A DNA stretch of 64,000 nt, taken from positions 62,001-126,000 of the forward strand of contig JAHJHR010000016.1 in NCBI GenBank assembly GCA_018823745.1, in the 5' to 3' direction. This document shows positions 36,623 to 46,560 of the stretch, in pieces; position 1 is the first letter of the stretch, and every line of letters starts with the position of its first letter. The DNA comes from Alphaproteobacteria bacterium (GTDB lineage: Bacteria > Pseudomonadota > Alphaproteobacteria > Oceanibaculales > Oceanibaculaceae). Both the position numbers and the translations under genes were made by a program. A model generated the notes under the pieces. That model did not search any database and had not been told where the DNA came from. It saw nothing but the letters and a program-made list of their open reading frames with translations.

Positions 36623-37447
36623 ATGATCCTGTCCTGTCCCCAATGTTCTGCACGCTACGCCCTGAGCGAGGCCCAGCTTGGCCCGTCCGGGCGCAAGGTC
36701 CGTTGCCGGGAATGCGGCCATACCTGGTTCCAGCAGCCAGCAGCCCCGGAACCGCCGGTGCGCGTAGGCGCCAAGCCTGCGGCGAAAGCGCCTGAGCCTG
36801 CCCCCGAGCCGGCCTTCGACCCCTTTGCCGATGAGAACACGCCAGCCCCGGAGCTGGAGAACGATTCCTTCGAGGATGAACCCTGGCACGAGCCGGAAAC
36901 GGAAGCCGATTTCGCGGATGCCATGGCCGCGGTCGAGGCTGACCGGGACGATCCTGCCCTTCATCCCCGCATTCCCCGCCTGCCGCGCATGCCGCAGGAG
37001 AAGAAGAAGTCGAGCCGCGCCGGCTGGGTGGTCCTGCTGCTGCTGATCGCCGGGCTGGCGGCGGGCGGGTATTTTGCCCGCCAGCAGATCGTTGCCGCCT
37101 GGCCGCCGGCGGCGCTGGGCTATGAGAAGATCGGCCTGCCGGTGCCCGTACCCGGCGACGGGCTGCTGATCCGCAATGTCCGCGTCGAGCGCCTGCTGGA
37201 AGGCACCACGCTGATCCTGGTGGTCGAGGGCGAGGTCGCCAATCTGAGCGACCAGCCGCAGCCCGTGCCGACCATGCGTGCCGCCCTGCGCAGCATCGAG
37301 CGCAAGGAAGTGCAGGACTGGATGTTCGACGCCGACATGGCTGAGCTGGCCCCCGGCGAAATCACCCGGTTCCGCACTGAATTCGTCAATCCCAGCGGCG
37401 AGGCCGCCGATATCGTCGTCACCTTCAGCGCGGCCCCGGTCTCTTAA
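36623..37447 (+). CDS. MJ0042-type zinc-ribbon membrane protein (DUF3426)
   Basis: 274 residues. N-terminal zinc ribbon with Cys5/Cys8 and Cys28/Cys31 (CPQC...CREC) as in MJ0042 domains, an acidic Pro/Glu-rich linker (about 40-115), one membrane helix (WVVLLLLIAGLAAGGYF), and a C-terminal DUF3426 beta-rich domain. The frame runs upstream to 36470; ATG 36623 (MILSCPQCSARY) is the family start. Divergent from ftsE, a conserved alphaproteobacterial arrangement, so a division or envelope role is suspected. Function unknown. Confidence 0.9.
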   Translation: MILSCPQCSARYALSEAQLGPSGRKVRCRECGHTWFQQPAAPEPPVRVGAKPAAKAPEPAPEPAFDPFADENTPAPELENDSFEDEPWHEPETEADFADAMAAVEADRDDPALHPRIPRLPRMPQEKKKSSRAGWVVLLLLIAGLAAGGYFARQQIVAAWPPAALGYEKIGLPVPVPGDGLLIRNVRVERLLEGTTLILVVEGEVANLSDQPQPVPTMRAALRSIERKEVQDWMFDADMAELAPGEITRFRTEFVNPSGEAADIVVTFSAAPVS

Positions 37448-37480
37448 AATCGAGGCAGGGGCCGGCTTCCGGTTACAGAA

Positions 37481-38245
37481 TCAGACGCAGCGGCCGCCAT
37501 CGACCTCCATGGCGAGGCCGGTCAGGAAGCTTGACGAATCCTCGGCCAGGAACAGCGCCGCATTGGCCATGTCGGAAGGCTGGCTGAACCGGCCCATCGG
37601 GATCACCGAAACGAATTTCGCGCGTTTCTCCGGCGTGTCTTCGCCCATGAAATCGGCCAGCATGCCGGTCTCGCCGGCCACCGGGCACAGGCAGTTCACC
37701 CGGATCTGCTCCGCCGCCAGCTCGACCGCCATGGATTTGGTCAGCGTGATCGCCGCCCCCTTGGAGCCGTTATACCAGGTCAGGCCCGGCCGCGGCCGCA
37801 GTCCGGCGGTGGAGGCGGTGTTGATCAGCACGCCGCCCTTGCCCTGCTTGCGGAACACCGGCACGGCATATTTCGCCGACAGGAAGATCGCCTTCGTGTT
37901 CACCGCGAAGCAGCGGTCGAATTCCTCCTCGGTTACCTCCAGCATCGGCTTGTTCTTGTGGGTATAGCCGGCATTGTTGACCATGATGTCCAGCCGGCCG
38001 AAGGTCGCCAGGGTCTTCTCGACCAGCGCCTTCACATCGGCATCCCTGGACACATCGGCCTTCACAAAGATCGCCGTGCCCTGGCCCTGCGCCTTGTCGA
38101 TCTCTGCGACGACCCGGTTGCCGCCGGCCTCGCTGAGATCGTTGACCACGACCATCGCGCCTTCCTGCGCGTAGAGCTTTGCAATGCCCTCGCCAAAGCC
38201 CGAGCCGGCACCGGTGACGATCGCGACCTTGTCCTTCAAACGCAT
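37481..38245 (-). CDS. Short-chain dehydrogenase/reductase
   Basis: NAD(P)-dependent oxidoreductase, 254 residues from ATG 38245 (AGGAGG upstream). Rossmann TGAGSGFGEGIA, NNAG, catalytic Ser in INTASTAG, YNGSK as YxxxK, and a C-terminal DGGRCV. Glucose/3-oxoacyl-type SDRs share this pattern, so the substrate is open. No linked pathway genes. Confidence 0.9.
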   Translation of the reverse strand: MRLKDKVAIVTGAGSGFGEGIAKLYAQEGAMVVVNDLSEAGGNRVVAEIDKAQGQGTAIFVKADVSRDADVKALVEKTLATFGRLDIMVNNAGYTHKNKPMLEVTEEEFDRCFAVNTKAIFLSAKYAVPVFRKQGKGGVLINTASTAGLRPRPGLTWYNGSKGAAITLTKSMAVELAAEQIRVNCLCPVAGETGMLADFMGEDTPEKRAKFVSVIPMGRFSQPSDMANAALFLAEDSSSFLTGLAMEVDGGRCV

Positions 38246-38501
38246 GGTATCCTCCTGAAATGTCCTCTGCGGGGCTTTTGTCGGACAAACTCTAGCCGGG
38301 CCGGGACAGCCCCGCCAGCCCGGTACGCTTTTCCGGACGGTGAGGCTGCCATGCAACACAGTGGCAGCGCGATACCGCAACCAGAGATTCCTTTTTCTCA
38401 ATGGGTTGCAGGCTTGTGTTGAGAGTGGCATAGTGGCGAATATTAGGCGTCACGAGGGCGCCCCGATGGCGAGGACACAGCGCCCGGGGTGTGATGGGGG
38501 G

Positions 38502-38993
38502 ATGATGAGGGGCTTGATCGGAAAGAAGAAACTTGCACTCGCGCTCAGCGCGGTGCTGGTGCTCGGCGTCTCCGATGCGGCGTTTGCCGCCTGCGCCATG
38601 CCGAAGGAAAAAGCCGCCCTTGAGGCGCGGGTCCTGCAAAGCGAACTGATGATCGCGGCACTGAGCTGCAACCAGCGCCCCCACTACAACGCCGTCGTCA
38701 CCAAATACAAAGGTGAGATGGCCGATACCGGCAAGACGCTGAAGCAGTATTTCACCCGCGTTTATGGTGGCAAATCCGCGCCTGAGCTGAATGGCTTCGT
38801 GACCCGCATGGCCAATGAGGCCTCGCAGCGCAGCCTCGCCGAACTGAATGCCTTCTGCGGCGCCGCCGCGCAGGCCTTCGCCGTTCTTATGGACAGCAAG
38901 GCCAGCAGCTTCGAGGAATTTGCTGCCCTGCAGCCCACCGCCGGCGCGCATGGTGTGTCAGTCTGCCAGTATACGGCTGCGAAGACGCGCTGA
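38502..38993 (+). CDS. Secreted protein with four cysteines, unknown
   Basis: About 163 residues from ATG 38502 (MMRGLIGKKKLALALSAVLV...); a longer frame to 38340 is not supported by a signal sequence at its start. Sec signal peptide cleaved near AAFAA. The mature part is about 130 residues, mostly helical, with cysteines in AACAMPK, ALSCNQR, NAFCGAA and VSVCQY, enough for two disulfides. No family I recognise. An intrinsic terminator follows 27 nt downstream. Confidence 0.72.
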   Translation: MMRGLIGKKKLALALSAVLVLGVSDAAFAACAMPKEKAALEARVLQSELMIAALSCNQRPHYNAVVTKYKGEMADTGKTLKQYFTRVYGGKSAPELNGFVTRMANEASQRSLAELNAFCGAAAQAFAVLMDSKASSFEEFAALQPTAGAHGVSVCQYTAAKTR

Positions 38994-39020
38994 ACCAACG
39001 CCTGCTGAGAACAGCCCCAA

Positions 39021-39055
39021 GGCCGGCCCCGCAAGGGAACCGGCCTTTTCTTTTG
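39021..39055 (+). terminator. Terminator after the four-cysteine protein gene
   Basis: AAGGCCGG (39021-39028) with CCGGCCTT (39042-39049), 13-nt loop, then TTTCTTTTG. Confidence 0.8.
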
Positions 39056-39056
39056 C

Positions 39057-39728
39057 CTACAGCCGGGCCGCGACCTTGCGCGCGACATCTAGGCGTTGCT
39101 GCTGGAAGGCCGCACTGCCCTCGCGCACGCCGGCAATCAGGGCCGGTTCCGCGCTGGCCGGCGAGCCACCGGCGAAGGGCGGGGCCGGGTCGTATTCCAT
39201 GGCAAGCTGAACCCGCCGGGTGCGTTCCTCCCCGAATATCTGCGCGGCCAGGGTCAGCGCGAAATCGATGCCGGAGGTAACCCCCGCCCCGGTGACGCGG
39301 TTGCGGTCGATGACCACACGCTCGGCCACCGGCTCGATCCCGAAACAGGCGAGCTGCTCCAGCGACAGCCAGTGGCAGGTCGCCTTGTAGCCGGTCAGCA
39401 GCCCGGCCGCAGCCAGCACCAGCGAGCCGGTGCAGACCGATGTCACATAGGTCGCCCCTGCCGCCTGGCGGCGCAGGAACTCCAGCACCTCTTCATCTTC
39501 CATCAGCGGCAACTGGCCCGGCCCGCCCGGCACGAACAGGATATCGGCCTGCGGACAATCACCCAGCGACACGCTGGGCAGCAGCTTCAGCCCGGCCCCG
39601 TCGGTCACCGGTTCCGTCGTCTTCCACGCCAGATGCACGGTCAGTTCCTTGAAGCGCGAGAACACCTCGAAGGGGCCGGTCAGATCGAGCTGGGTAAGCC
39701 GGGGATAGAGCAGCATGACAACATTCAT
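39057..39728 (-). CDS. DJ-1/PfpI family protein (isonitrile hydratase-like)
   Basis: 223 residues of the class I glutamine amidotransferase-like fold. Nucleophile elbow in VTSVCTGSLVLAAAGLL (Cys in TSVCTGS), preceded by ILFVPGGPGQ; the LDLTGPFEVFSRF opening is typical. Relatives include isonitrile hydratase and the sensor halves of GlxA regulators; there is no AraC HTH here. Substrate unknown. Converges with the four-cysteine gene. Confidence 0.88.
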   Translation of the reverse strand: MNVVMLLYPRLTQLDLTGPFEVFSRFKELTVHLAWKTTEPVTDGAGLKLLPSVSLGDCPQADILFVPGGPGQLPLMEDEEVLEFLRRQAAGATYVTSVCTGSLVLAAAGLLTGYKATCHWLSLEQLACFGIEPVAERVVIDRNRVTGAGVTSGIDFALTLAAQIFGEERTRRVQLAMEYDPAPPFAGGSPASAEPALIAGVREGSAAFQQQRLDVARKVAARL

Positions 39729-39787
39729 GGTTCATCTCGCATCTTGAGCAGGACGGGTTACGCCGGGCACCTTAGCCGATGGCTGGA

Positions 39788-39823
39788 CAAAAAAAACACC
39801 CGGCCAATCGCTTGGCCGGGTGT
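39788..39823 (-). terminator. Terminator of the OmpA beta-barrel gene
   Basis: Perfect 11-bp stem (39796-39806 with 39813-39823), followed on the minus strand by eight T. Confidence 0.92.
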
Positions 39824-39879
39824 CTTCTTTAGCTTGGCTTGGAAAGGCGCCTCCCGGGAGAGACGCCCCATCCAGCAGA

Positions 39880-40911
39880 TTACTGCAGGATGATTTCCAC
39901 GCGCCGGTTCTGCGGCTCGCGAACGCCATCGGCAGTCGCGACCAGCGGATCGGACTCACCGCGGGCTTCCACGCCGATCTGGTTCTGGCCGAGGCCTTCC
40001 TGGACCAGAGCGCCCTTGACCGATTCGGCACGGCGCAGGGACAGACGCTGGTTGTAGGTGGCCGGACCGGAGCGGTCAGCATGGCCGACCAGCTGCAGGC
40101 GGGAGATGCCGCCCTTCTTGGCGTTATCGGCAGCGAGCTTAACGATCTGGCGCGCATCGGCGGTCAGGTCGGAACGGTCGAAGTCGAAGAACACGAGGTA
40201 GTTACGCGGGACCGGCGGCGGAGCCGGAGCAGCGACCGGAGCCGGAGCGGGCTGCGGGGCCGGAGCAGCGACCGGAGCGGCGGCCGGCTTGGCCGGACCG
40301 TTGAAGAAGTAGCGCACGCCGACCATGACGGTATGGGCGGAATACTCGCCATCAACCGAACCCGTCGGGCCGTTGAAGCTGCTGTCTTCGGTGGCGAAGT
40401 AGCGATAATCGGCGAACAGGTCGAGCTGCGGGCTCAGCGCGTAGCCCACGCCGGCAATGCCCTGGTAGGCCAGGACGATGTCGGAATCATTGACCGAGCT
40501 GCCAGCAACCGGGCCGACGCCATCAAACTTCACGCTGGCGCCACCGATACCGACACCGATATAGGGCTTGAAGCCGCCGAAGTGGAAGTCGTACAGGGCG
40601 TTCACCATCAGCGCGCCGGCGCGGGCTTCGCCGCCGCCATTGGCACCGCCGACCTTGTCGACGTCATTCACGCGATAGCTGAATTCGAGTTCCAGGCGGG
40701 GACCGCCGAAGGAATAACCGAGAGTGGCGGCGCCCATCGGGCCCCAATCAAACTCCGCATCGGTGTTCACACCGCTGCCGCTGATGTCGGAATCTTCGAG
40801 GAAGTTTCCGCCCAGACCGAAGCCGATATACGGACCCGGCTGCTGCGCCAATGCCAAGGACGGCATGGTCAGGACGAGTGCCGCCGCGAGAAGACGAGCC
40901 TTAGTAGCCAT
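39880..40911 (-). CDS. OmpA-type outer-membrane beta-barrel protein
   Basis: 343 residues: signal peptide (cleavage near LALAQQ), an eight-stranded beta-barrel domain (about 24-190; strands such as PYIGFGLGGNF and FKPYIGVGIGG), a Pro/Ala-rich linker (APAPQPAPAPVAAPAP), and a C-terminal OmpA peptidoglycan-binding domain (FFDFDRSDLTADA, GHADRSGPATYNQRLSLRRAESV, NRRVEI). Probably a major outer-membrane protein; own strong terminator. A TATAAA at 40944-40949 (minus) could be its -10 element. Confidence 0.93.
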   Translation of the reverse strand: MATKARLLAAALVLTMPSLALAQQPGPYIGFGLGGNFLEDSDISGSGVNTDAEFDWGPMGAATLGYSFGGPRLELEFSYRVNDVDKVGGANGGGEARAGALMVNALYDFHFGGFKPYIGVGIGGASVKFDGVGPVAGSSVNDSDIVLAYQGIAGVGYALSPQLDLFADYRYFATEDSSFNGPTGSVDGEYSAHTVMVGVRYFFNGPAKPAAAPVAAPAPQPAPAPVAAPAPPPVPRNYLVFFDFDRSDLTADARQIVKLAADNAKKGGISRLQLVGHADRSGPATYNQRLSLRRAESVKGALVQEGLGQNQIGVEARGESDPLVATADGVREPQNRRVEIILQ

Positions 40912-41154
40912 AGCCCATTACCCCAGATGCTGTTTAAGTTAACTTTATAGCCTATTTTCCGCTGCTTTTGCAGCGAGATAGGCACTGTCCTACTGGTACC
41001 AGAAAAACCCGGAAGGCACACGACAAACACTGGTTCTGTTGCTCAAAAGTTGCGAACGCGGCATATATGCCACAGTCAGCAAGCGCAATCCCGTCAATAT
41101 ATCGCGAAGTTATGCCTTACATAGCAAAACAGGTTCCGTAACAGAAGAAAAATA

Positions 41155-41679
41155 TTACCGGGCCGGTGGCCCCTCCGGTTCAGGCCCTTCGCCAGGTGGC
41201 GGCGGGCGATGCCCATCTCCTCGGCGGGGCCGGTCGAGTGCCTCGACAAAGGCCGCGCGTTCTTCCGGCGTCAGGGCCTCGGTGACAGCCAGCATGAGCT
41301 GGTGGAAAGCATTCTGCACCGCAACCGAGCGGTCCCGCAGCTGGTCCAGAGCTGCCGCCGCCGCCGCACCGTCATAGGGCGTGCGCTGCATCGCCTCGCG
41401 CACTGCCGCCCGAGCCTCGCGCAACTCACGGAAACTCTGGCGACGGGTTTCCCGGTCACGCTCGAACACGGCGGAAACCTTCGCGCGCGCCGGTTCGGGC
41501 ACGGCCTGCTCCAGGGGGTTGAAGCCGATGCGCCCGCCATCGCGCCCCGGCGGACGGTCATGCCCGGCGAGCATGCCACCGGCCAGAATGCCCAGCAGCA
41601 GCAGGTTTACGGCCAGCGAGGCCGGTAGCGCCCAACGGCGCCAGCGCCCAACCCTGCGGGAAACATCACGCTCACTCAT
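41155..41679 (-). CDS. Periplasmic metal-sensor-like protein (PF13801-type)
   Basis: About 174 residues from ATG 41679 (an ATG at 41685 is also possible). One N-terminal membrane helix (about 17-38), then a helical periplasmic domain with RAKVSAVFERDRETRRQSFR, REARAAVREAM and LTPEERAAFVEAL, the pattern of CnrX/Spy/heavy-metal-resistance proteins, and a Pro/Gly tail. It overlaps the anti-sigma-like gene. In CnrYXH-type systems this protein senses the signal for the sigma/anti-sigma pair. Confidence 0.8.
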   Translation of the reverse strand: MSERDVSRRVGRWRRWALPASLAVNLLLLGILAGGMLAGHDRPPGRDGGRIGFNPLEQAVPEPARAKVSAVFERDRETRRQSFRELREARAAVREAMQRTPYDGAAAAAALDQLRDRSVAVQNAFHQLMLAVTEALTPEERAAFVEALDRPRRGDGHRPPPPGEGPEPEGPPAR

Positions 41680-42130
41680 CGCCATACACTCCATTTTCCG
41701 CCAGGGGACCGAACGCCAGGGCGACAACTTCCTGCTGGTCCAGCGAGGCCAGGTCGCCAGCCGTCGCGTTACCGGTCAGCGGCCCTGCGGCAATGCCAAC
41801 CCAGAGGCCGATTGCCGCCGAGGCGGCCAGCGCCAGCGCCATCGGCCAGGACCGGACATTGCTGTTGGCTGCCGCCGGAACCGGCACCGGCTGACGATCA
41901 GGCATTGCGGCCATGATCCGGGCCGCAAGATCGACCGGCAAAGGCGGCGGCGTCAGCGTGTCCAGCATGGCATCGAAAGGCAGTGCCTGGCGCCGGGCCG
42001 CACGGGCCATCGGATTGACAGCCATGAGCGCCTCCGCCGCCGCACGCTCTGCCTCGGGCCAGCGGGCCGGCGACGCGCCATAGGCATCCAGAAGTGCGTG
42101 AAAACGGGCCATATCCATCGGCGTGCTCAT
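41672..42130 (-). CDS. Putative anti-sigma factor
   Basis: 152 residues: a cytosolic N-terminal half (about 1-95, helical, RWPEAERAAAEALMA), one membrane helix (about 96-116) and a short periplasmic tail. No zinc-binding H-X3-C-X2-C motif is seen, so it is not a ZAS-type anti-sigma. Assignment rests on context: it overlaps the sigma gene upstream by ATGA and the sensor gene downstream, and the topology fits. Confidence 0.7.
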   Translation of the reverse strand: MSTPMDMARFHALLDAYGASPARWPEAERAAAEALMAVNPMARAARRQALPFDAMLDTLTPPPLPVDLAARIMAAMPDRQPVPVPAAANSNVRSWPMALALAASAAIGLWVGIAAGPLTGNATAGDLASLDQQEVVALAFGPLAENGVYGDE

Positions 42131-42705
42131 GTCATTTCCCCCAGCAATTCCCGGCCATCGGCCGCCAGTAGCTCGCGCAGCTTGCGCCGCCCCCGGGCGA
42201 GCAGTGATTCAAGAGCCTCTTCGCCGATCTCCATGATCGCGGCAGCCTCGGCCTGGCTCAGCCCCTCGTAGTAACTCAGGACAAGGGCGGCGCGCTGCCG
42301 TTCAGGCAGGGCATCCAGCGCCCCCTTCACGCGGGCATTACGCTCGGCTTCCATCATGGCTGCCCCCGGTGCATCCGACGGATCGGTCGGCACTTCGGGC
42401 ACCGTCTCGACAAAGACGACGCGGCGCCGGCGCAACCGGTCCTGGCACAGATTGAATGCAACCCGGTACAGCCAGGTACGCGGGCTTGCGCCCTCGTCCC
42501 GCCAGTCGGGTGCAAAGTTCCAGAGTTTCAGAAACGCTTCCTGGGCCACGTCCTCGGCCTCCGTCGGCTCCCCCAGCAGCCGCCATCCAAGCCGGTGAAT
42601 GACCGGCAGATGGCGGCTGAGAAGGGTGGCAAAGGCCGTGCGGTCGCCCGCCGCGAGTTTGCGGATCAAGGTGGTGTCGGTATCGTCCGACGCGGTGTCC
42701 TGCAC
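42127..42705 (-). CDS. ECF RNA polymerase sigma factor
   Basis: 192 residues with sigma region 2 (AEDVAQEAFLKLWNFAP, then RTWLYRVAFNLCQDRLRRRR) and region 4 (ALDALPERQRAALVLSYYEGLSQAEAAAIMEIGEEALESLLARGRRKL). Extracytoplasmic-function type, lacking regions 1 and 3. It lies 52 nt after the EF-hand gene and overlaps the putative anti-sigma gene. It likely transcribes its own operon; promoter not identified. Confidence 0.95.
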   Translation of the reverse strand: MQDTASDDTDTTLIRKLAAGDRTAFATLLSRHLPVIHRLGWRLLGEPTEAEDVAQEAFLKLWNFAPDWRDEGASPRTWLYRVAFNLCQDRLRRRRVVFVETVPEVPTDPSDAPGAAMMEAERNARVKGALDALPERQRAALVLSYYEGLSQAEAAAIMEIGEEALESLLARGRRKLRELLAADGRELLGEMT

Positions 42706-42757
42706 GCCTGATCCTCATCCTTGGCGGAAACCGAACGGCATTGCCACTTGGCCTGGG

Positions 42758-43213
42758 TTAGCGCTTGGGCGGACTGGCGCGCAGCTCATCAGCAGTGATC
42801 GACCCGTCGCCATTCTTGTCGAGGCGCTTGAACATCGCGTCCTGATGCGCCTGACGCTCGCCGGCATCGATCTTGCCGTCCTTGTTGGCGTCGAGCCTGT
42901 CGAAGGTCCGCTCGGCCATCTTCTGCGTCCGGGCCATGAACATGGCCTGGTATTCTTCCTTCGACAGCGCGCCATCGGCATTCTTGTCGAAATCGGCGAA
43001 TTTATCGTCCTTGCCGCCGGGACGACCGGCCTCGAATTCCTCGCGGCTGATCTTGCCATCCTTGTTGGCATCAAGGTGCTCCATCATCTTTTCGGCGCGG
43101 GGGCCGCCCGGCTCCTTCGCGTCACCGATCGTCGCAGCCTGTGACAGGGACGGGGCGGACACCACCAGCGCAGCGGCGAGGGCGAAGGGGATAAAGGCGA
43201 ATTTGGTCTTCAT
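42758..43213 (-). CDS. Exported EF-hand calcium-binding protein
   Basis: 151 residues from ATG 43213. Sec signal peptide (cleavage near LSQAA), then four EF-hand loops at about 48-59 (DANKDGKISREE), 76-87 (DKNADGALSKEE), 108-119 (DANKDGKIDAGE) and 132-143 (DKNGDGSITADE). All have Asp/Asn at 1, 3 and 5 and Glu at 12, so four Ca2+ sites are expected. First gene of the operon with the ECF sigma gene. Location periplasmic. Confidence 0.92.
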   Translation of the reverse strand: MKTKFAFIPFALAAALVVSAPSLSQAATIGDAKEPGGPRAEKMMEHLDANKDGKISREEFEAGRPGGKDDKFADFDKNADGALSKEEYQAMFMARTQKMAERTFDRLDANKDGKIDAGERQAHQDAMFKRLDKNGDGSITADELRASPPKR

Positions 43214-43324
43214 GACAAATCCTCTCGTCAGGGTCATTCCGGCGCTGTGAAAACTTGGATCAATGCCGGACTTACCCTTTACACGCGGGAGGGGGCGATT
43301 TCCGTCGCAGGTCTTTTTGAAAAC

Positions 43325-45127
43325 TCAGCGGCGGCCAAACAGCCGCTCGATATCGGCCAGTTTCAGCTCCACATAGGTCGGCCGGCCATGGTTGCACTGG
43401 CCGGAATGCGGGGTCGCCTCCATCTGGCGCAGCAGGGCATTCATCTCCTCGCCATTCAGCCGGCGGCCGGCCCGGACCGAGCCGTGGCAGGCCATGGTGC
43501 CGCAGACATGGGCCAGACGGTCCTCCAGCGCCAGCGCCTGGTCCCATTCCGCCAGATCATCGGCAAGGTCGCGCACCAGGCCGGCGGCATCGACCTGGCC
43601 CAGCAGCGCCGGCACCTCGCGCACCACCACCGCGCCGGGACCGAAGCCTTCGACGACAAGGCCGAGGCGCGCCAGATCCTCCGCCCGCGAAATCAGCCGC
43701 TCGACGGCCGGCTCATCCAGCTCCACCACTTCGGGCAGCAACAGCGACTGCCGGGCCACGCCGCTCTCGCCCAGCGCCTGCTTCATGCGCTCATAGACCA
43801 GCCTTTCATGCGCGGCGTGCTGGTCGACGATGACGATGCCATCCGCCGTCTGGGCGACGATATAGGTGCCATGCACCTGGCCGCGCGCCACGCCGAGCGG
43901 CAGATCATTCTGCGGGGCCGTGTCATTGACCGGCGCCGGCGGCGCGGAAAGCGATGTATCGAGATGCGGCAGCGGAGCGTGATAGCCGCGCGCCGCGTCA
44001 GCCAATGCCGGGGCCATTGCAGCGGAAGGATAGGCATAGCCACCGCCGCGATAAGGCTGGGGTGCATATCCGGGCTGGCTGTTGAACGCGCCCAGCGCCG
44101 CCAGCGACACGGTGGTCGAGGCGCGATGCCCGGCCTCGGCCAGCGCATGTTTCAGGGCGGAGACAATCAGCCCGCGCACCAGGCCGGCATCGCGGAACCG
44201 CACCTCGGCCTTGGCCGGGTGGACATTCACATCCACCACTTCTGGCGGCAGATCCAGGAACAGCGCCAGCAGCGGATGCCGGTCATGCGACAGAAAATCC
44301 TGATAGGCACCCCGCACCGCGCCCTGCAACAGGCGGTCCTTCACCGGCCGTCCATTGACGAACAGATACTGCATCTGCGCATTGCCGCGATTGAGCGTCG
44401 GCAGCCCGGCATAGCCGGTCAGGCGGATGCCCTCGCGGGTAGCATCGATGCGCAGCGCGTTATCGGCGAAATCATCGCCCATGATGGCGGCCAGCCGGCG
44501 CAGGCGGATATCGAACAGCTCGCCCTGCCCGGCCGCGAGCTTTACGGAGGTACGGGCGCCGTCGCCCAGCGTGAAGCCGACATGCGGATGCGCCATAGCC
44601 AGCCGGTTCACGACATCGATGGCCTGGGCATATTCGCTGCGCGGGGTCTTCAGGAATTTAAGCCGCGCCGGCGTGGCATAGAACAGGTCACGCACCTCCA
44701 CGCGGGTCCCCTGCCCCTGCGCCGCTGGCTGCACCGGATGCTTGCGCCCGCCCTCGATCTCGATGCGCCAGGCATTCTCCGCGCCGGATTTGCGCGAGGT
44801 CAGCGACAGCCGGCTGACCGCGCCGATGGAGGGCAGCGCCTCGCCGCGAAACCCCAGCGTGGCAATCCGCACCAGATCGTCATCCGGCAGCTTCGAGGTG
44901 GCATGGCGTTCGATGGCCAGGTCCAGCTCCTCCGGTGTCATGCCGCTGCCATCATCGCTGACCGTGATCAGCGACTGGCCGCCATCGCGCAGCACGATAT
45001 CAACGCGGGTGGCGCCGGCATCCAGCGCGTTTTCGACCAGTTCCTTGACGGCGCTGGCCGGCCGTTCCACCACCTCGCCGGCGGCGATCTGGTTGACCAG
45101 GATATCGGGCAGCCGCCTTATCGCCAT
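43325..45127 (-). CDS. mutL: DNA mismatch repair protein MutL
   Basis: 600 residues: GHKL ATPase domain ([28 protein letters not shown]), a long linker (about 320-420) and a C-terminal dimerisation domain with the endonuclease motif DQHA(X)2E(X)4E ([12 protein letters not shown]), ACHGSVRAG and CNHGRPT. The endonuclease motif indicates a MutH-independent nicking MutL. It follows pgi by 7 nt on the same strand. Confidence 0.97.
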   Translation of the reverse strand: MAIRRLPDILVNQIAAGEVVERPASAVKELVENALDAGATRVDIVLRDGGQSLITVSDDGSGMTPEELDLAIERHATSKLPDDDLVRIATLGFRGEALPSIGAVSRLSLTSRKSGAENAWRIEIEGGRKHPVQPAAQGQGTRVEVRDLFYATPARLKFLKTPRSEYAQAIDVVNRLAMAHPHVGFTLGDGARTSVKLAAGQGELFDIRLRRLAAIMGDDFADNALRIDATREGIRLTGYAGLPTLNRGNAQMQYLFVNGRPVKDRLLQGAVRGAYQDFLSHDRHPLLALFLDLPPEVVDVNVHPAKAEVRFRDAGLVRGLIVSALKHALAEAGHRASTTVSLAALGAFNSQPGYAPQPYRGGGYAYPSAAMAPALADAARGYHAPLPHLDTSLSAPPAPVNDTAPQNDLPLGVARGQVHGTYIVAQTADGIVIVDQHAAHERLVYERMKQALGESGVARQSLLLPEVVELDEPAVERLISRAEDLARLGLVVEGFGPGAVVVREVPALLGQVDAAGLVRDLADDLAEWDQALALEDRLAHVCGTMACHGSVRAGRRLNGEEMNALLRQMEATPHSGQCNHGRPTYVELKLADIERLFGRR

Positions 45128-45134
45128 GGCAGGC

Positions 45135-46448
45135 CTATTTCGCCATAGCGGCGAGGTATTCGCGGGTCAGCACCTTGCCTTCTTCCACCGCCGGCTGGTC
45201 GAACGGATCGACGCCCAGAAGATCGGCGGCGATGATCGTCTCCAGCATGAAATGCATCATCAGCGCGCCCATCGTCGCCGCATCGACGGCATCGACATGC
45301 AGGATGCGGGTCGGGCGCTTGTTGCGGATCAGGGTTTCCGCCGTGGCGCGCTGCTCGGCATCCAGCAGATCGCCCATGGTGCGGCCCTGCAGATAGTCCG
45401 GCGTGACCGACCCGGCGACGCCATCGGCAACCCGCGGCCCGGTACCGGCGGCCTTGCCCATGATCACCGTGAACATCTTGTCGGCCGGGCCGTCGAGATA
45501 GAGCTGCACCTGGCTGTGCTGGTCGACCGTGCCCAGCGCGTTGATCGGCGTCGTGCCCTTGCCGCCCTTGCCCAGGCTTTCGGCCCAGAGCTGGCGGTAC
45601 CAGAAGGACAGGTCGTTCAGCTGGTCGATATAGGGCATCAGCACGGTCTGGCTGCACCCCCGCTCCGCATCCAGCAGCAGCGACAGCGCCGCACCGACGG
45701 CCGGCGGGCAGTCAGCCGGATCTCCCCCGGCCGCCCCGGCAAGGGCCGTATCCATCACCGATTTCGCCCCCTGCCGCAGGGCGCGCACATCGATGCCCGC
45801 GATCAGGGAGGGCAGCACGCCGACGCAGGACAGCACGGCATAGCGCCCGCCGACCTTCGGGTCATGCTCCACGGTGGGGATATTGTATTTCGCCGCCAGC
45901 TTGCGCAGCGGGTTGGACGTCTTCTCGCTGATCGCCGTCACATGGGCGTGGATATTCTCCTCGCCGACCGCCAGCGTCAGCGGCTCCAGGCAGATCAGGA
46001 ACTGCATCAGCGTTTCCGATGTACCGCCCGATTTGGAAATGACGATGATGCCGGTGCGCTTGAAATCGATGGCCTGGAACAGCGCCTCGAAAGTCACCGG
46101 ATCGACATTATCGAGAAAATGCATGCGCGGCGTGCCGGAAGGCGGACCGAAACCCTTGTCGACCAGCCGGTACAGCGTGCGCCCGCCCAGGCTGGACCCG
46201 CCGGTGCCCAGCACGATCACATCGTCGAAGCGCGCCCGGTAATCCGCGGCAATCGCCTCCAGCTCCGGCAGATCATCCTCGCGCTCGGTCAGGCGCAGTA
46301 GCGGCAGGCTGCCATCCGCGTACCAGCCCGCCAGCGCCTTCAGCGCCGGCTTTGTCTGCGCCACACGCGCCGCCAGCATGGCCTGGGATATCCCGGCCTT
46401 GCCGATGCGGCCCTCAAGAGCGCCCTCAATATCTTGCTTGTAGAACAT
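45135..46448 (-). CDS. pgi: Glucose-6-phosphate isomerase
   Basis: Interconverts glucose-6-phosphate and fructose-6-phosphate. 437 residues, the shorter bacterial form (about 550 in E. coli). Motifs: [38 protein letters not shown] and [16 protein letters not shown]. It is in an operon-like pair with mutL. The N terminus [11 protein letters not shown] fits the family start. Confidence 0.93.
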   Translation of the reverse strand: MFYKQDIEGALEGRIGKAGISQAMLAARVAQTKPALKALAGWYADGSLPLLRLTEREDDLPELEAIAADYRARFDDVIVLGTGGSSLGGRTLYRLVDKGFGPPSGTPRMHFLDNVDPVTFEALFQAIDFKRTGIIVISKSGGTSETLMQFLICLEPLTLAVGEENIHAHVTAISEKTSNPLRKLAAKYNIPTVEHDPKVGGRYAVLSCVGVLPSLIAGIDVRALRQGAKSVMDTALAGAAGGDPADCPPAVGAALSLLLDAERGCSQTVLMPYIDQLNDLSFWYRQLWAESLGKGGKGTTPINALGTVDQHSQVQLYLDGPADKMFTVIMGKAAGTGPRVADGVAGSVTPDYLQGRTMGDLLDAEQRATAETLIRNKRPTRILHVDAVDAATMGALMMHFMLETIIAADLLGVDPFDQPAVEEGKVLTREYLAAMAK

Positions 46449-46560
46449 CTGCTAACACCATTTCTTGTTGGCCACAGGGTAGCAAGCGGCTGCTCCCCCG
46501 CCAAGGGCGGCGGCGGGCCTTCTCCCATCATAACGGGGCAGAAAGGCGAAAGCTCCGGCC

